Assembly (NCBI GenBank): GCA_963787375.1
Contig: CAWBCR010000013.1
Coordinates: 62,001 to 126,000 of the forward strand
DNA: 64,000 nucleotides
Source: CAWBCR01 sp963787375
GTDB lineage: Bacteria > Chloroflexota > Anaerolineae > Aggregatilineales > UBA3940
Reading direction: 5' to 3'
Positions 28,641 to 36,643 of this stretch are shown here, piece by piece; positions within the stretch are counted from its first letter, which is position 1, and each line of letters begins with the position of its first letter. A program made the position numbers and the translations under genes. The notes beneath the pieces were generated by a model. It made no database searches and was not told the DNA's origin. It saw nothing but the letters and a program-made list of their open reading frames with translations.

Positions 28641-29792
28641 TCAGGTACGGTAGTGGCCGTTGATCGTCACGTACTCGTGGCTCAGGTCGCAGGTCCATAC
28701 CCATGACGATGCCGCGCCCATGCCCAGGTCGAGGCGCACGGTCCACTCGGCGGATTGCATCAGCGCCTGCGCGGCGGCTTCGTCGTAGTGGGCGGGCAGC
28801 CCGTCCTCGAACAGCAGCAGGCTCGCCCCGTCTTTCTCCAGCCACAGCTTCAACTGATCCGGGTCGAGGTCGACACCGGCGTAGCCCGCCGCGCACACGA
28901 AGCGGCCCCAGTTGGGGTCGGCCCCGTAGAAGGCGGTCTTGCACAGCGGCGAGGTCGCGATGGCCTGCGCGACGGCGCGCGCATCGGACTCGCCGGCTGC
29001 GCCCTCGACCGCGACCGTCACCAGCTTGGTCGCGCCCTCGCCGTCGCGGACGATGCCCGTCGCCAGCTCGACGCACACCGCTGCGAGCGAGTTGTCAATC
29101 GGTGCATCGACGCCCGATGCGCCGTTAGCCAGCAGCAGGACGCTGTCGTTGGTGCTCATGTCGCCATCGACGACGATGCGGTTGAAGCTGCCGCCCACGG
29201 CACGGTTGAGCACGTCTTGCGGGTGCGGCGCGCCCGCGTCGGTGACGACGACCGACAGCATGGTCGCCATGTTGGGCGCGATCATGCCCGCGCCCTTGGC
29301 GATGCCGGCAATCGTGCCACCGTCGACCTGCCGGCTGGCGATCTTGGGGCGCGTGTCGGTGGTCATGATGGCGTGGGCGGCGTCATCCCAACCATTGGCG
29401 TGGAGCGCCCGCGCCGCCGCGTCGATGCCGGGCAGCACGATGTCCATCGGCAGCGGCACGCCGATCACGCCGGTGGACAGCACGAGCACTTCCTCCGGCG
29501 CGCAGTCGATGGCCTGCGCCACGCGCTCGGCCATCGCGCGGGCATCGGCCAGGCCCTGCGCGCCGGTGCAGGCGTTGGCGTTGCCGGCGTTGGCGATGAC
29601 GGCCCGCACCGGCCTGCCGGCCTGCACGATGTCCCTGTCCCACAGGACCGGCGCAGCCTTGACGCGGTTGGTGGTGAAGACACCCGCCACCGCGCACGGC
29701 ACGTCGCTGACGATGAGCGCCAAATCGAGCGCGCCGTCCTTCTTCAGGCCGCAGGATACACCCGCCCAGCGGAAGCCCTTAACCGGCTGCAT
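28641..29792 (-). CDS. argJ: Glutamate N-acetyltransferase / ornithine acetyltransferase
   Basis: ArgJ recycles the acetyl group from N-acetylornithine to glutamate, and in bifunctional forms also uses acetyl-CoA. The 383-residue product has the autoproteolysis site KGAGMIAPNMATML at 166-179, with expected cleavage between A176 and T177. It also has RAVIANAGNANACTG, VLVLSTGVIG and FYGADPNWGRFVCAAG. The start ATG 29792 lies inside the end of the acetyltransferase gene upstream (14-base overlap). Middle gene of the arginine operon. Confidence 0.95.
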   Translation of the reverse strand: MQPVKGFRWAGVSCGLKKDGALDLALIVSDVPCAVAGVFTTNRVKAAPVLWDRDIVQAGRPVRAVIANAGNANACTGAQGLADARAMAERVAQAIDCAPEEVLVLSTGVIGVPLPMDIVLPGIDAAARALHANGWDDAAHAIMTTDTRPKIASRQVDGGTIAGIAKGAGMIAPNMATMLSVVVTDAGAPHPQDVLNRAVGGSFNRIVVDGDMSTNDSVLLLANGASGVDAPIDNSLAAVCVELATGIVRDGEGATKLVTVAVEGAAGESDARAVAQAIATSPLCKTAFYGADPNWGRFVCAAGYAGVDLDPDQLKLWLEKDGASLLLFEDGLPAHYDEAAAQALMQSAEWTVRLDLGMGAASSWVWTCDLSHEYVTINGHYRT

Positions 29793-30318
29793 GGCCGTTC
29801 CCTCTTTCAACGTGTGCCGGCTCGACGGCGTACACCAGCGCGACCTCGTCGCAGCGCTCCTTGAACGGGCATGGCGCGCAGTCGCGCCACACCTTCTCCG
29901 GGAAGTGGTCGACCGCATCCTGCCGGAAGCCGAGCCGCTCGAACAGCGGGGCGGCGCGGGTCAGCGTCAGCACGCGGCGCACACCGCGCTGGCGGGCCAG
30001 CCCCAGCGCCGCCGTGACCAGCTCGCCGCCCAGCCCGTTGCTGCGCCGTGAGGGGTCGACGGCCAGTGAGCGCACCTCGCACAACTCGTCGTTGAAGAAG
30101 ACCAGCGACACGCAGCCCACGATCCGCCCGCCACCATCTTCCGCCACCAGCCAGTCGGCGATGCCGGTTCGCATGTGCTGCGGGTCACGCGGGAGCATGC
30201 GGCCCGCGCGGACCTCGTCGGCGAACAGCGCCAGGATCGCGTCGACCTCGTCCGGGCGCGCCGCGCGGATGGTCGTGGCGTACGGCTGCGATTGCTGAGC
30301 CATGCCTGTACCGATCAC
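29779..30318 (-). CDS. Short ArgA-type GNAT, probable N-acetylglutamate synthase
   Basis: A 179-residue GNAT. The acetyl-CoA loop is RRSNGLGGELVTAALGLA, followed by LTRAAPLFERLGF and then the unusual cysteine block FPEKVWRDCAPCPFKERCDE. This tail is typical of the short ArgA-like acetyltransferases found in arginine operons. The start GTG 30318 overlaps the argD stop and follows GGAGGAAATTCT, an excellent binding site. It would prime the pathway with N-acetylglutamate while ArgJ recycles the acetyl group. The four cysteines in the tail could bind a metal. Confidence 0.8.
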   Translation of the reverse strand: MIGTGMAQQSQPYATTIRAARPDEVDAILALFADEVRAGRMLPRDPQHMRTGIADWLVAEDGGGRIVGCVSLVFFNDELCEVRSLAVDPSRRSNGLGGELVTAALGLARQRGVRRVLTLTRAAPLFERLGFRQDAVDHFPEKVWRDCAPCPFKERCDEVALVYAVEPAHVERGNGHAAG

Positions 30319-31484
30319 AGAATTTCCTCCAGCACGGCGATCAACTGGTCGACGTGGGCCTGCTCGACGATCAACGGCGGCAGCAGGCGCAGCACGTCCG
30401 GCCCGGCGTTGAGCAGGATCACGCCGTGCTGGTAGCCCGCCGCGATGATGGGGGCGGTCTCTACGTCGAGCGCCACGCCAACCATCAGCCCCAGCCCGCG
30501 CACCTGTTTGACGTGCGGCGAGCCCAGCGCGTTGAGGCGCTGCATCAGGTAATCGCCCACCTGCGCTACGTGGTCAAGCAGCGCCGGGTCAGCGACCCGG
30601 CTGACGACCACCTGCGCCGCGCAGCAGGCCACCGGCCCGGCGGCGAAGGTGCTGCCGTGGTCGCCGACGGCCATCGCAGATGCAACGGCCTCGGTCATCA
30701 GCACCGCGCCGATAGGCAGCCCGCCGCCGAGCGCCTTGGCCAGCGCCATCACATCAGGCGTGACGCCGAAATGCTCATAAGCCCACAGTTTGCCGGTACG
30801 GCCCAGCCCGCACTGGATCTCGTCGAAGACCAGCAGCGCCCCCCAGCGGTCGCACAGGTCGCGCAGCGCGTGGATGAATTCGGCGCTGGCCGGGTGGACG
30901 CCGCCCTCGCCCTGCACCGGCTCGACGAACACCGCGCACGTCTCCGGGCCGATCAGCTTCTCGGCGGCGGCCACGTCGTTGAAGGGGGCAATGCGCACGC
31001 CGGGCATCAGCGGGCGGAAGGGAGCCTGGTACTTCTCGCGGGCGGTCAGCGCCAGCGCGCCCGCCGTCCGCCCGTGGAACCCGCCGGAGAAGGCGACGAT
31101 CTCCGTCTTGCCGGGGCCGTGCGCCGTGCGGGCGTATTTCCGCGCAAACTTGATGGCCGCCTCGATGGCCTCGCCGCCGGAGTTGCAGAAGAACACCTTG
31201 TCGGCGAAGCTGCGCTCGCACAGCATGGCAGCCAGCCGCGCCTGCGGGGCGGTGTGGTACAGGTTCGACACGTGCCCAAGCTGCGCGATCTGGCCCTGCA
31301 CCGCCGCCACGATCTGCGGGTCGGCGTGGCCCAGCGCGTTCACGGCGATGCCGGAGCCAAAGTCGAGGTAGCTGTTGCCTTCGGCGTCGGTGAGCGTCAT
31401 GCCGCTGCCGCTGGCCAGCACAAACGGCGCGCGGGCGTAGGTGTGGAGCACGTACTGGTCGTCCTGCTGGATGATGTCTGACAT
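30315..31484 (-). CDS. argD: Acetylornithine aminotransferase
   Basis: ArgD is a PLP enzyme that makes N-acetylornithine from the semialdehyde. The 389-residue protein shows NSGGEAIEAAIKFARKY, AFSGGFHGRTAGALALT, VFVEPVQGEGG, VFDEIQCGLGRTG with cofactor-binding D221, and Schiff-base lysine K250 in ALAKALGGGLPIGA. ATG 31484 is chosen because AGGAGA lies six bases upstream; the longer frame adds nine residues without support. It overlaps the next acetyltransferase gene by four bases. Confidence 0.94.
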   Translation of the reverse strand: MSDIIQQDDQYVLHTYARAPFVLASGSGMTLTDAEGNSYLDFGSGIAVNALGHADPQIVAAVQGQIAQLGHVSNLYHTAPQARLAAMLCERSFADKVFFCNSGGEAIEAAIKFARKYARTAHGPGKTEIVAFSGGFHGRTAGALALTAREKYQAPFRPLMPGVRIAPFNDVAAAEKLIGPETCAVFVEPVQGEGGVHPASAEFIHALRDLCDRWGALLVFDEIQCGLGRTGKLWAYEHFGVTPDVMALAKALGGGLPIGAVLMTEAVASAMAVGDHGSTFAAGPVACCAAQVVVSRVADPALLDHVAQVGDYLMQRLNALGSPHVKQVRGLGLMVGVALDVETAPIIAAGYQHGVILLNAGPDVLRLLPPLIVEQAHVDQLIAVLEEIL

Positions 31485-31507
31485 AGCGAGTCTCCTGTAA
31501 GCGTTGT

Positions 31508-32254
31508 TCACATGACGAGAACGGTGCCCGTGCCGCTGCGCAGGCCGGGCAGATCGGTGATGACCGCCTGCGGCACGCCGTGGTCGAGCGCGTCGAGCGC
31601 GGCGCGCACTTTGGGGATCATGCCACCGTGGATCGCGCCCGTTTCGATGTGGCGCTGCACGTCGCCGGCGGTGAGCCGGAGCGCGCTGGCCCCGTCGACG
31701 CTGACGCCGGGCACGTTGGTCACGAAGACCACGCGCGAGGCGCTCACCGCGCCTGCCACCGCCCCGGCGGCGTGGTCGGCGTTGACGTTGTAGCGCCCAC
31801 CCGGCCCGGCGGAGATCGGCGAGAGGACGGCCACCACGCGCTGCGCGGCCAACTCAGCCAGCACGTCGGCCCGCACCGCGACGATGCGCCCCACACGGCC
31901 CAACGCCTCATCCCACGGCTCGACGTGGATCAGCCCCCGGTCGACGCCGCTGAGGCCTATTGCTTCCGCGCCCGCGTCGAGCAGGGCCAGCACCAGCCGT
32001 TTGTTGACCTGCCCCGACAGCACCATCTCGGCGGCGTCGAGCGCGGCCTCATCGGTGACGCGCTGGCCGTCGACGAAGCGCGGCGCGATGCCCATGCGCT
32101 GCATCAGCGCGTCGATGCTGCGCCCGCCGCCGTGGACCACGATGCACGGCTGCTGCACGTTCAGCGCCGCCACGGCCTGCGCCAACTGCGGGACGAACCC
32201 CGGCTGGTCGAGGTCGTTGCCGCCCACTTTGATCACGACCGGCGCGGGCGTCAT
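31508..32254 (-). CDS. argB: Acetylglutamate kinase
   Basis: ArgB phosphorylates N-acetylglutamate. The 248-residue amino-acid kinase fold begins VVIKVGGNDLD, has IVVHGGGRSID, the DGQRVTDEAALDAAEMVLSGQVNKRLV block, YNVNADHAAGAVA and the closing GGMIPKVRAALDAL. ATG 32254 overlaps the argC stop (ATGA), so translation is coupled. The N-terminal arginine-sensing helix of feedback-regulated forms is absent, so transcriptional control by the upstream leader may be the main regulation. Confidence 0.94.
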   Translation of the reverse strand: MTPAPVVIKVGGNDLDQPGFVPQLAQAVAALNVQQPCIVVHGGGRSIDALMQRMGIAPRFVDGQRVTDEAALDAAEMVLSGQVNKRLVLALLDAGAEAIGLSGVDRGLIHVEPWDEALGRVGRIVAVRADVLAELAAQRVVAVLSPISAGPGGRYNVNADHAAGAVAGAVSASRVVFVTNVPGVSVDGASALRLTAGDVQRHIETGAIHGGMIPKVRAALDALDHGVPQAVITDLPGLRSGTGTVLVM

Positions 32255-33261
32255 GGCAGCAGCCCGCACGTTTCGGGCAGGTCGAACATCAGGTTGAGGT
32301 TCTGCACGGCCTGCGAGGCCGCGCCCTTGAGCAGGTTGTCGAGCGCCGAGACGACGATCAGCGTACCGGCGGTGGCGGGGGTCAGCGAGATTGCCGCGTG
32401 CGGGGTGCGGACGACGTGCGCCAGCGAGGCCAGATCGCCCGGTGGCAGCACGTCGACCAGCGGCTCTGGCCCGTACGTCTCTGCGAAGGCGCTCAGGGCG
32501 CGGTCCATGTCGGTGACCTGCACGTAGATCGTGGCGACGATGCCCCGGTCGGTGGGCAGCAGGTGCGGCGAGAAGATCAGCCGCCCCGGCTCGACGCCGC
32601 ACGGGGCCAGCACCTGCTCGATCTCGGCGATGTGCCGGTGCGCCCGCCCGATGCTGTACGGCGCGAAGTTGCCATGCACCTCGCCGAACAGCATGTTGAG
32701 CTTTGGGGTCCGCCCTGCGCCCGACGTGCCCGATTTGGCGTCGACGATAAACGGCGTGCCGGGCGCGATCAGGCCGTGTTCGGCCAGCGGGTACAGCCCC
32801 AGCAGCGCCGCCGTCGCGTAGCAGCCGGGGTTGGCGATGGCCTGCGCGCCGCGCAACCCGTCGCGCCCGACGATCTCCGGCAGCCCGTAGGGGCGCGGCA
32901 GCAGGGCAGGCGTGGGATGGGCGACGCCGTACCACTGCGCGTAGACGGCGGGGTCGTCCAGGCGCAGGTCGGCGGACAGGTCGACCACCCGGACGCCCTG
33001 CGCCAGCGCGCGGGCGGCAATCGGCGCGGACTGCGTGTGGGGCAGGCACAGCAGCACACCGTCGACTCGGCCGAGCGGCGCGTCCGCCGCCGCGATCAGC
33101 GGGATGGCAGGGGCCTGCGGCCAGCTCTGGCGCAGCGTCGTCCCGGCGCTACCCTCCGACGTGGCAAAGCGGATCGTGACTTCGGGGTGGCCGTCCAGCA
33201 GACGGACCAGCTCAAGCCCGGTGTAGCCGGTGGCCCCAAACACCCCCACAGAAATCGGCAT
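32251..33261 (-). CDS. argC: N-acetyl-gamma-glutamyl-phosphate reductase
   Basis: ArgC reduces acetylglutamyl phosphate with NADPH. The 336-residue protein opens VGVFGATGYTGLELVRLL, the nucleotide-binding motif with a Thr-Gly pair. The catalytic cysteine is C147 in IANPGCYATAALLGLYPL, and HRHIAEIEQVL and FSPHLLPTDRGIVATIY follow. It is the first structural gene of the arginine operon. Its leader carries a terminator and an arginine-rich peptide frame. AAGGAGCT lies close before ATG 33261. Confidence 0.95.
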   Translation of the reverse strand: MPISVGVFGATGYTGLELVRLLDGHPEVTIRFATSEGSAGTTLRQSWPQAPAIPLIAAADAPLGRVDGVLLCLPHTQSAPIAARALAQGVRVVDLSADLRLDDPAVYAQWYGVAHPTPALLPRPYGLPEIVGRDGLRGAQAIANPGCYATAALLGLYPLAEHGLIAPGTPFIVDAKSGTSGAGRTPKLNMLFGEVHGNFAPYSIGRAHRHIAEIEQVLAPCGVEPGRLIFSPHLLPTDRGIVATIYVQVTDMDRALSAFAETYGPEPLVDVLPPGDLASLAHVVRTPHAAISLTPATAGTLIVVSALDNLLKGAASQAVQNLNLMFDLPETCGLLP

Positions 33262-33284
33262 GACAGCTCCTTGCAGCAGGCAAC

Positions 33285-33313
33285 AAAAAACCCGCGCCGG
33301 GGTTCGGCGCGGG
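33285..33313 (-). terminator. Attenuator terminator in the arg operon leader
   Basis: On the minus strand CCCGCGCC and GGCGCGGG form an eight-pair stem (33313-33306 with 33298-33291) over a seven-base loop. Six T residues follow directly (33290-33285). It stands 24 bases before the argC start, so read-through is needed for operon expression. A second hairpin (33331-33345, GCGGC with GCCGC) lies between it and the leader peptide and could take part in alternative pairing. Confidence 0.85.
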
Positions 33314-33357
33314 CTGCCTCTCGAAACGATGCGGCTAACCGCCGCTGTACAGCACCA

Positions 33358-33429
33358 CTAGGCCGGACCCCGATCGGGAGTTTGGCGGCGAGCACGGATA
33401 CGGCGGACAAGATTAGAAACAGAAATCAT
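33358..33429 (-). CDS. Arginine-rich leader peptide of the arg operon
   Basis: A 23-codon frame runs from ATG 33429 to TAG 33358, reading MISVSNLVRRIRARRQTPDR then GPA. Six of the 23 residues are arginine, five of them within seven codons (RRIRARR). It lies ~27 bases after the proposed transcription start and ends 45 bases before the terminator. This is the classical arrangement of ribosome-mediated attenuation: slow decoding of the Arg codons when charged tRNA-Arg is scarce would favour an antiterminator. The Arg codon CGCCGCC stretch can pair with GCGGCGG just downstream. The mechanism is inferred. Confidence 0.8.
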   Translation of the reverse strand: MISVSNLVRRIRARRQTPDRGPA

Positions 33430-33462
33430 GATCTGGTTAGCCTATAGGTCAAACTGATGGTA

Positions 33463-33491
33463 AAGATATCATAGATGGCTCGATGAGTCAA
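33463..33491 (-). promoter_or_regulatory. Promoter of the arginine operon
   Basis: On the minus strand -35 TTGACT (33491-33486) and -10 TATCTT (33468-33463) are separated by 17 bases. The start would fall near 33456, upstream of the leader peptide. A TTGACC at 33452-33447 is less suitable, as its -10 would coincide with the leader start codon. Confidence 0.6.
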
Positions 33492-33548
33492 CCATTTTGT
33501 GCTACCGCGGACGAATTGCAGCCGCGCGGCGTGACGATCTGCGTGTGG

Positions 33549-33578
33549 CTGACAGCGCACATCATTGCATGGTATGAT
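33549..33578 (+). promoter_or_regulatory. Promoter of the beta-helix lipoprotein gene
   Basis: -35 CTGACA (33549-33554) and -10 TATGAT (33573-33578) have an 18-base spacer. It is divergent from the arginine operon promoter and leaves a leader of about 85 bases before ATG 33671. Confidence 0.55.
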
Positions 33579-33670
33579 GCAGGGTGGCGGCTGGGGCCGC
33601 TACCTGACCTTTCCGGTCGCCTGCAATGGCTTGATCCTCCTGCCGACCACCACCAAAGCGAGGGTATACC

Positions 33671-35218
33671 ATGCTGATCGATCACTTTGCTCAGGGCTGC
33701 ACTCTCGTCTTGCGACGAGTTGCGGGCGCGCTGTGCGTCGCGGGCCTGACGGCCTGCGCCGCGTCACCCACCGCGCCGCCAGAGACGCCCATCGTGGCGA
33801 CCCAGCCGGCTGCCACTGCGCCGCTGCCGACCCTCGCGGCGGAAATGCCCGCCGACCAGCCTGCCTGCACGCGGTTCATCGCTCCGGATGGCGACGACGC
33901 GGCGAGCGGCACACAGGCCGACCCGTGGGCGACGCTCCAGAACGCTGTGGACCTTGCCGCGCCCGGTGACGTGATCTGCCTGCGCGGCGGGACCTACCCG
34001 ATCGACGACGAGGTGATCGTGGGCGTCTCCGGCACCGGCAGCCAGCCGATCACGATTGCGGCGTACCCCGGCGAGACGCCCGTGCTGGATGGGCAGGGGC
34101 AGGCCGGCGGGGCGATCACGCTGGAGCAGGGCGTCTCGTACCTGCGCATCAGCGGGCTGACGCTGGTGGGCTTCCGCGTCTGGGGGCTGTCGCTGCCGGG
34201 CAACAATCACGACGTGATGCTGGATCGGCTGGTCATTGACGGCGGCGAGGCGGGCGTGCATTTCACGCTGGGGAACTCCGGCGATGCGCCGGAGCAGGGG
34301 CCAGTCGAGCGCGTCACGCTGGCCAACAGCGCGATCCGCGACCCGCTTTATACAGCCGTCGATTGCACGCCCGGCCCGTGCAATGCGATGACGTTCAGCC
34401 ACGTTGAGATCAGCGGCGCGGGGCTGGCATCCGGCGAGTCGTTCTTTGGCGCGGACGGGCTGGCCGTCGAGCGGGGGCAGGACATCGTCGTCGAGGACTG
34501 CGTGGTCCACGATAACGGCGGCGACGGCATCGATCTCAACTCACGCGATACGCAGGGCAACGTCAGCGGCGTGATCGTGCGACGCAACGTGGTGTATCGC
34601 AACCGGCTGCAGGCGATCAAGCTGTGGTCGGGCGGGCGTATGGAGAACAACGCCGTGTGGGGGCAGGGGATCAACCCAGTGATGATCGGCGTGTACCCCG
34701 GCCACTACGAGGTGGTCAACAATACCATCGCCTTCAATATGTGGGATGCGTCGTTCAGCCAGCGCGACTACGCGTTTGTGGCCGCCTACCCGGAGACGGG
34801 CCAGTCGGCGGCTATCACGCTGACGCTGGTGGGCAACATCTTCGCCTACAACGGCAGTTCTGCGACCGATGGGCCGACCGGGCTGTACCTGGGCACCGGC
34901 GTTGATCTGGTGCAGGAAGGTGGCAACCTGTTCTACAGCCGCGCCGACTGCGAGATCGAGGCCAACAACCTGGCAGGGCGCAGCGATCCGTGCGTGACGG
35001 CAGCGGAAATCTCGGACGGGACGTGGTCGGCGGCGGTCGGCGGCAGCGGCTCCCTGGACGGCGATCCGCAGTTCGTCGGCGTATGGCCCGACGTCGACCT
35101 GCACCTGCTGAGCACCAGCCCGGCGGTCAACCACCTGACGCCGGCGGATGCGCCGTCTGATGACCTGGAGGGCCGTCCGCGCGGGGCGCAGCCCGACAGC
35201 GGTGCATACGAGCGCTGA
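33671..35218 (+). CDS. Right-handed parallel beta-helix lipoprotein
   Basis: A 515-residue lipoprotein with signal VAGALCVAGLTAC and a Thr/Pro linker. It has the DUF1565-like opening CTRFIAPDGDDAASGTQADPWATLQ and the 'PGDVICLRGGTYP' coil common to secreted pectate-lyase-like proteins. Successive helix turns follow (ITIAAYPGETPVLDG, VSYLRISGLTLVGF, IVVEDCVVHDNGGDGIDLN, GVIVRRNVVYRN, GHYEVVNNTIAFN). The C-terminal tail LEGRPRGAQPDSGAYE is the usual end of this family. Such proteins bind or cleave polysaccharides; the catalytic residues cannot be assigned. Confidence 0.85.
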   Translation: MLIDHFAQGCTLVLRRVAGALCVAGLTACAASPTAPPETPIVATQPAATAPLPTLAAEMPADQPACTRFIAPDGDDAASGTQADPWATLQNAVDLAAPGDVICLRGGTYPIDDEVIVGVSGTGSQPITIAAYPGETPVLDGQGQAGGAITLEQGVSYLRISGLTLVGFRVWGLSLPGNNHDVMLDRLVIDGGEAGVHFTLGNSGDAPEQGPVERVTLANSAIRDPLYTAVDCTPGPCNAMTFSHVEISGAGLASGESFFGADGLAVERGQDIVVEDCVVHDNGGDGIDLNSRDTQGNVSGVIVRRNVVYRNRLQAIKLWSGGRMENNAVWGQGINPVMIGVYPGHYEVVNNTIAFNMWDASFSQRDYAFVAAYPETGQSAAITLTLVGNIFAYNGSSATDGPTGLYLGTGVDLVQEGGNLFYSRADCEIEANNLAGRSDPCVTAAEISDGTWSAAVGGSGSLDGDPQFVGVWPDVDLHLLSTSPAVNHLTPADAPSDDLEGRPRGAQPDSGAYER

Positions 35219-35265
35219 CCGCCATCAGGCGCAGCGCCACAACCTGCCGCGAACCGCGTTTTGCG

Positions 35266-35736
35266 CTAGTAGGCCGGTTCCGGTGTGTGCACGAAGCTGA
35301 CGAGCTGGTGTGTGACGCTGCACAGCCGGTCGAAGAGCACGCTGTTGAGGCGGCTCATGATCGTGTAGCCCAGCTCTTTGTCGGCCTCACATATGGCCAG
35401 CAGCCGCGCCCCGTCGATGGCTATGGCCGTGACGGGCGTGCGCGCGCGCACCGACGAGAAACGCCGCTCGGCGACCAGCGCTGACCAGCCAATCACCTGC
35501 CCCTCGCCGATGGTCGTGTAGTCGAGGTGGCCTTCTTCGTAGCCGTTGAACGTCAGGCACAGGTCAACCGAGCCGCTGATCAGGATGTACAGGTAGTCGG
35601 GCTCGGCCTTGCCGTAGAACATCCACTCACCGGCCTCGTAGCTGACCTGCGCGGAGATCATGGCGATCTGCTTCAGGTCAGCGTGTGTAAGGCCAGCAAA
35701 GAACCCATAGCGCCGCAGCATTTCTGGCGAGATCAT
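35266..35736 (-). CDS. Stand-alone cyclic-nucleotide-binding domain protein
   Basis: A 156-residue protein made of one CRP-type cNMP-binding beta-roll: YGFFAGLTHADLKQIAMIS, FYGKAEPDYLYILISGSVDL, YTTIGEGQVIGWSALV, and a phosphate-binding-cassette region altered to ERRFSSVRARTPV. There is no helix-turn-helix, so it does not bind DNA itself. Ligand-binding glutamate and arginine are not clearly conserved. It may act with partner proteins. An adenylate cyclase lies about 10 kb away. Confidence 0.8.
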   Translation of the reverse strand: MISPEMLRRYGFFAGLTHADLKQIAMISAQVSYEAGEWMFYGKAEPDYLYILISGSVDLCLTFNGYEEGHLDYTTIGEGQVIGWSALVAERRFSSVRARTPVTAIAIDGARLLAICEADKELGYTIMSRLNSVLFDRLCSVTHQLVSFVHTPEPAY

Positions 35737-35982
35737 GGCACCGCTCCTCTGTAATGAGTAGACTGGACAACAGCGGTGGATGGCTGGCAGCGGGAGGAAC
35801 TTGTGGGTACGCAGACGGCCCGGTCTGCTGGCGATGGGGAGGGTAGCCCAATGTGGAATGTGTACTTATACCCATTCACCGTTCGGTAAAAAGAGTATAC
35901 GCGTGTTTTCCTTCACAATCAAGTGGCAATCGTTACCTGGCGGCGGCGCAGGGCCGCTGCTGACCCTCAAAGGCCCAGTTAC

Positions 35983-36624
35983 ATGACCGACAAACTGTTC
36001 TGGCAAGACCCGTACCTGACCCACCTCGACACACGCGTGACGGGTGTGGACGGCGACGACATCACCGTCGCGCAGACGATCTTCTACGCCTTCTCCGGCG
36101 GGCAGGAGAGCGACGCGGGGACCATCGGCGGGAGGCGCGTGCTGCTCGCGCGCAGAGAAGGCCGCGAGATCGTGTACACGCTCGAAGCGGGCCACGGCCT
36201 GAAGCCCGGCGACACGGTGGCGATGGACGTCGACTGGGAGCGGCGCTACCGGCTGATGCGGCTGCACTTCGCCGCCGAGATCGTGCTGGAACTGGCCTAC
36301 CGGCGGCTGGAGGGTGTCGAGAAGACGGGGGCACATATCGCCGCCGACAAAGCGCGTATCGACTTTGAATGGGGCGAGAACCTGGCCGGGCTGCTGCCCG
36401 CGATACAGGCCGAGGCGCTGGCGATCATCGCCGCCGACCACGACATCATCAGCGCGTTCAGCGACGAGGCCGCCGAGCGGCGCACCTGGGAGATCGCCGG
36501 GTTCGCGCGGGTGCCGTGCGGCGGCACGCACCTGCGGCGGACGGGCGAGGTTGGGCCGATCACACTGAAGCGCAAGAATCCCGGCAAAGGCAAGGAGCGG
36601 ATTGAGATCTATCTGATCATGTAA
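35983..36624 (+). CDS. AlaX-type alanyl-tRNA editing protein
   Basis: A 213-residue protein of the AlaX family, free-standing editors that hydrolyse Ser-tRNA(Ala) or Gly-tRNA(Ala). It has FYAFSGGQESDAGTIGG near residue 35 and the zinc pair C179/H183 in PCGGTHLRRTGEVG. The first zinc motif, usually HxxxH, reads H95-FAA-E99, so the second histidine is glutamate. Start at ATG 35983. A short fragment similar to its last ~20 codons recurs at 37697-37769 beyond the next gene. Confidence 0.85.
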   Translation: MTDKLFWQDPYLTHLDTRVTGVDGDDITVAQTIFYAFSGGQESDAGTIGGRRVLLARREGREIVYTLEAGHGLKPGDTVAMDVDWERRYRLMRLHFAAEIVLELAYRRLEGVEKTGAHIAADKARIDFEWGENLAGLLPAIQAEALAIIAADHDIISAFSDEAAERRTWEIAGFARVPCGGTHLRRTGEVGPITLKRKNPGKGKERIEIYLIM

Positions 36625-36643
36625 CTAATGTTATGGGCAGGCG

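Noticed and set aside
33424..33452. TTGACC (33452-33447) as the arg operon -35
   Set aside because: Its -10 would overlap the leader peptide ATG and place the start inside the leader frame. TTGACT/TATCTT further upstream fits better.
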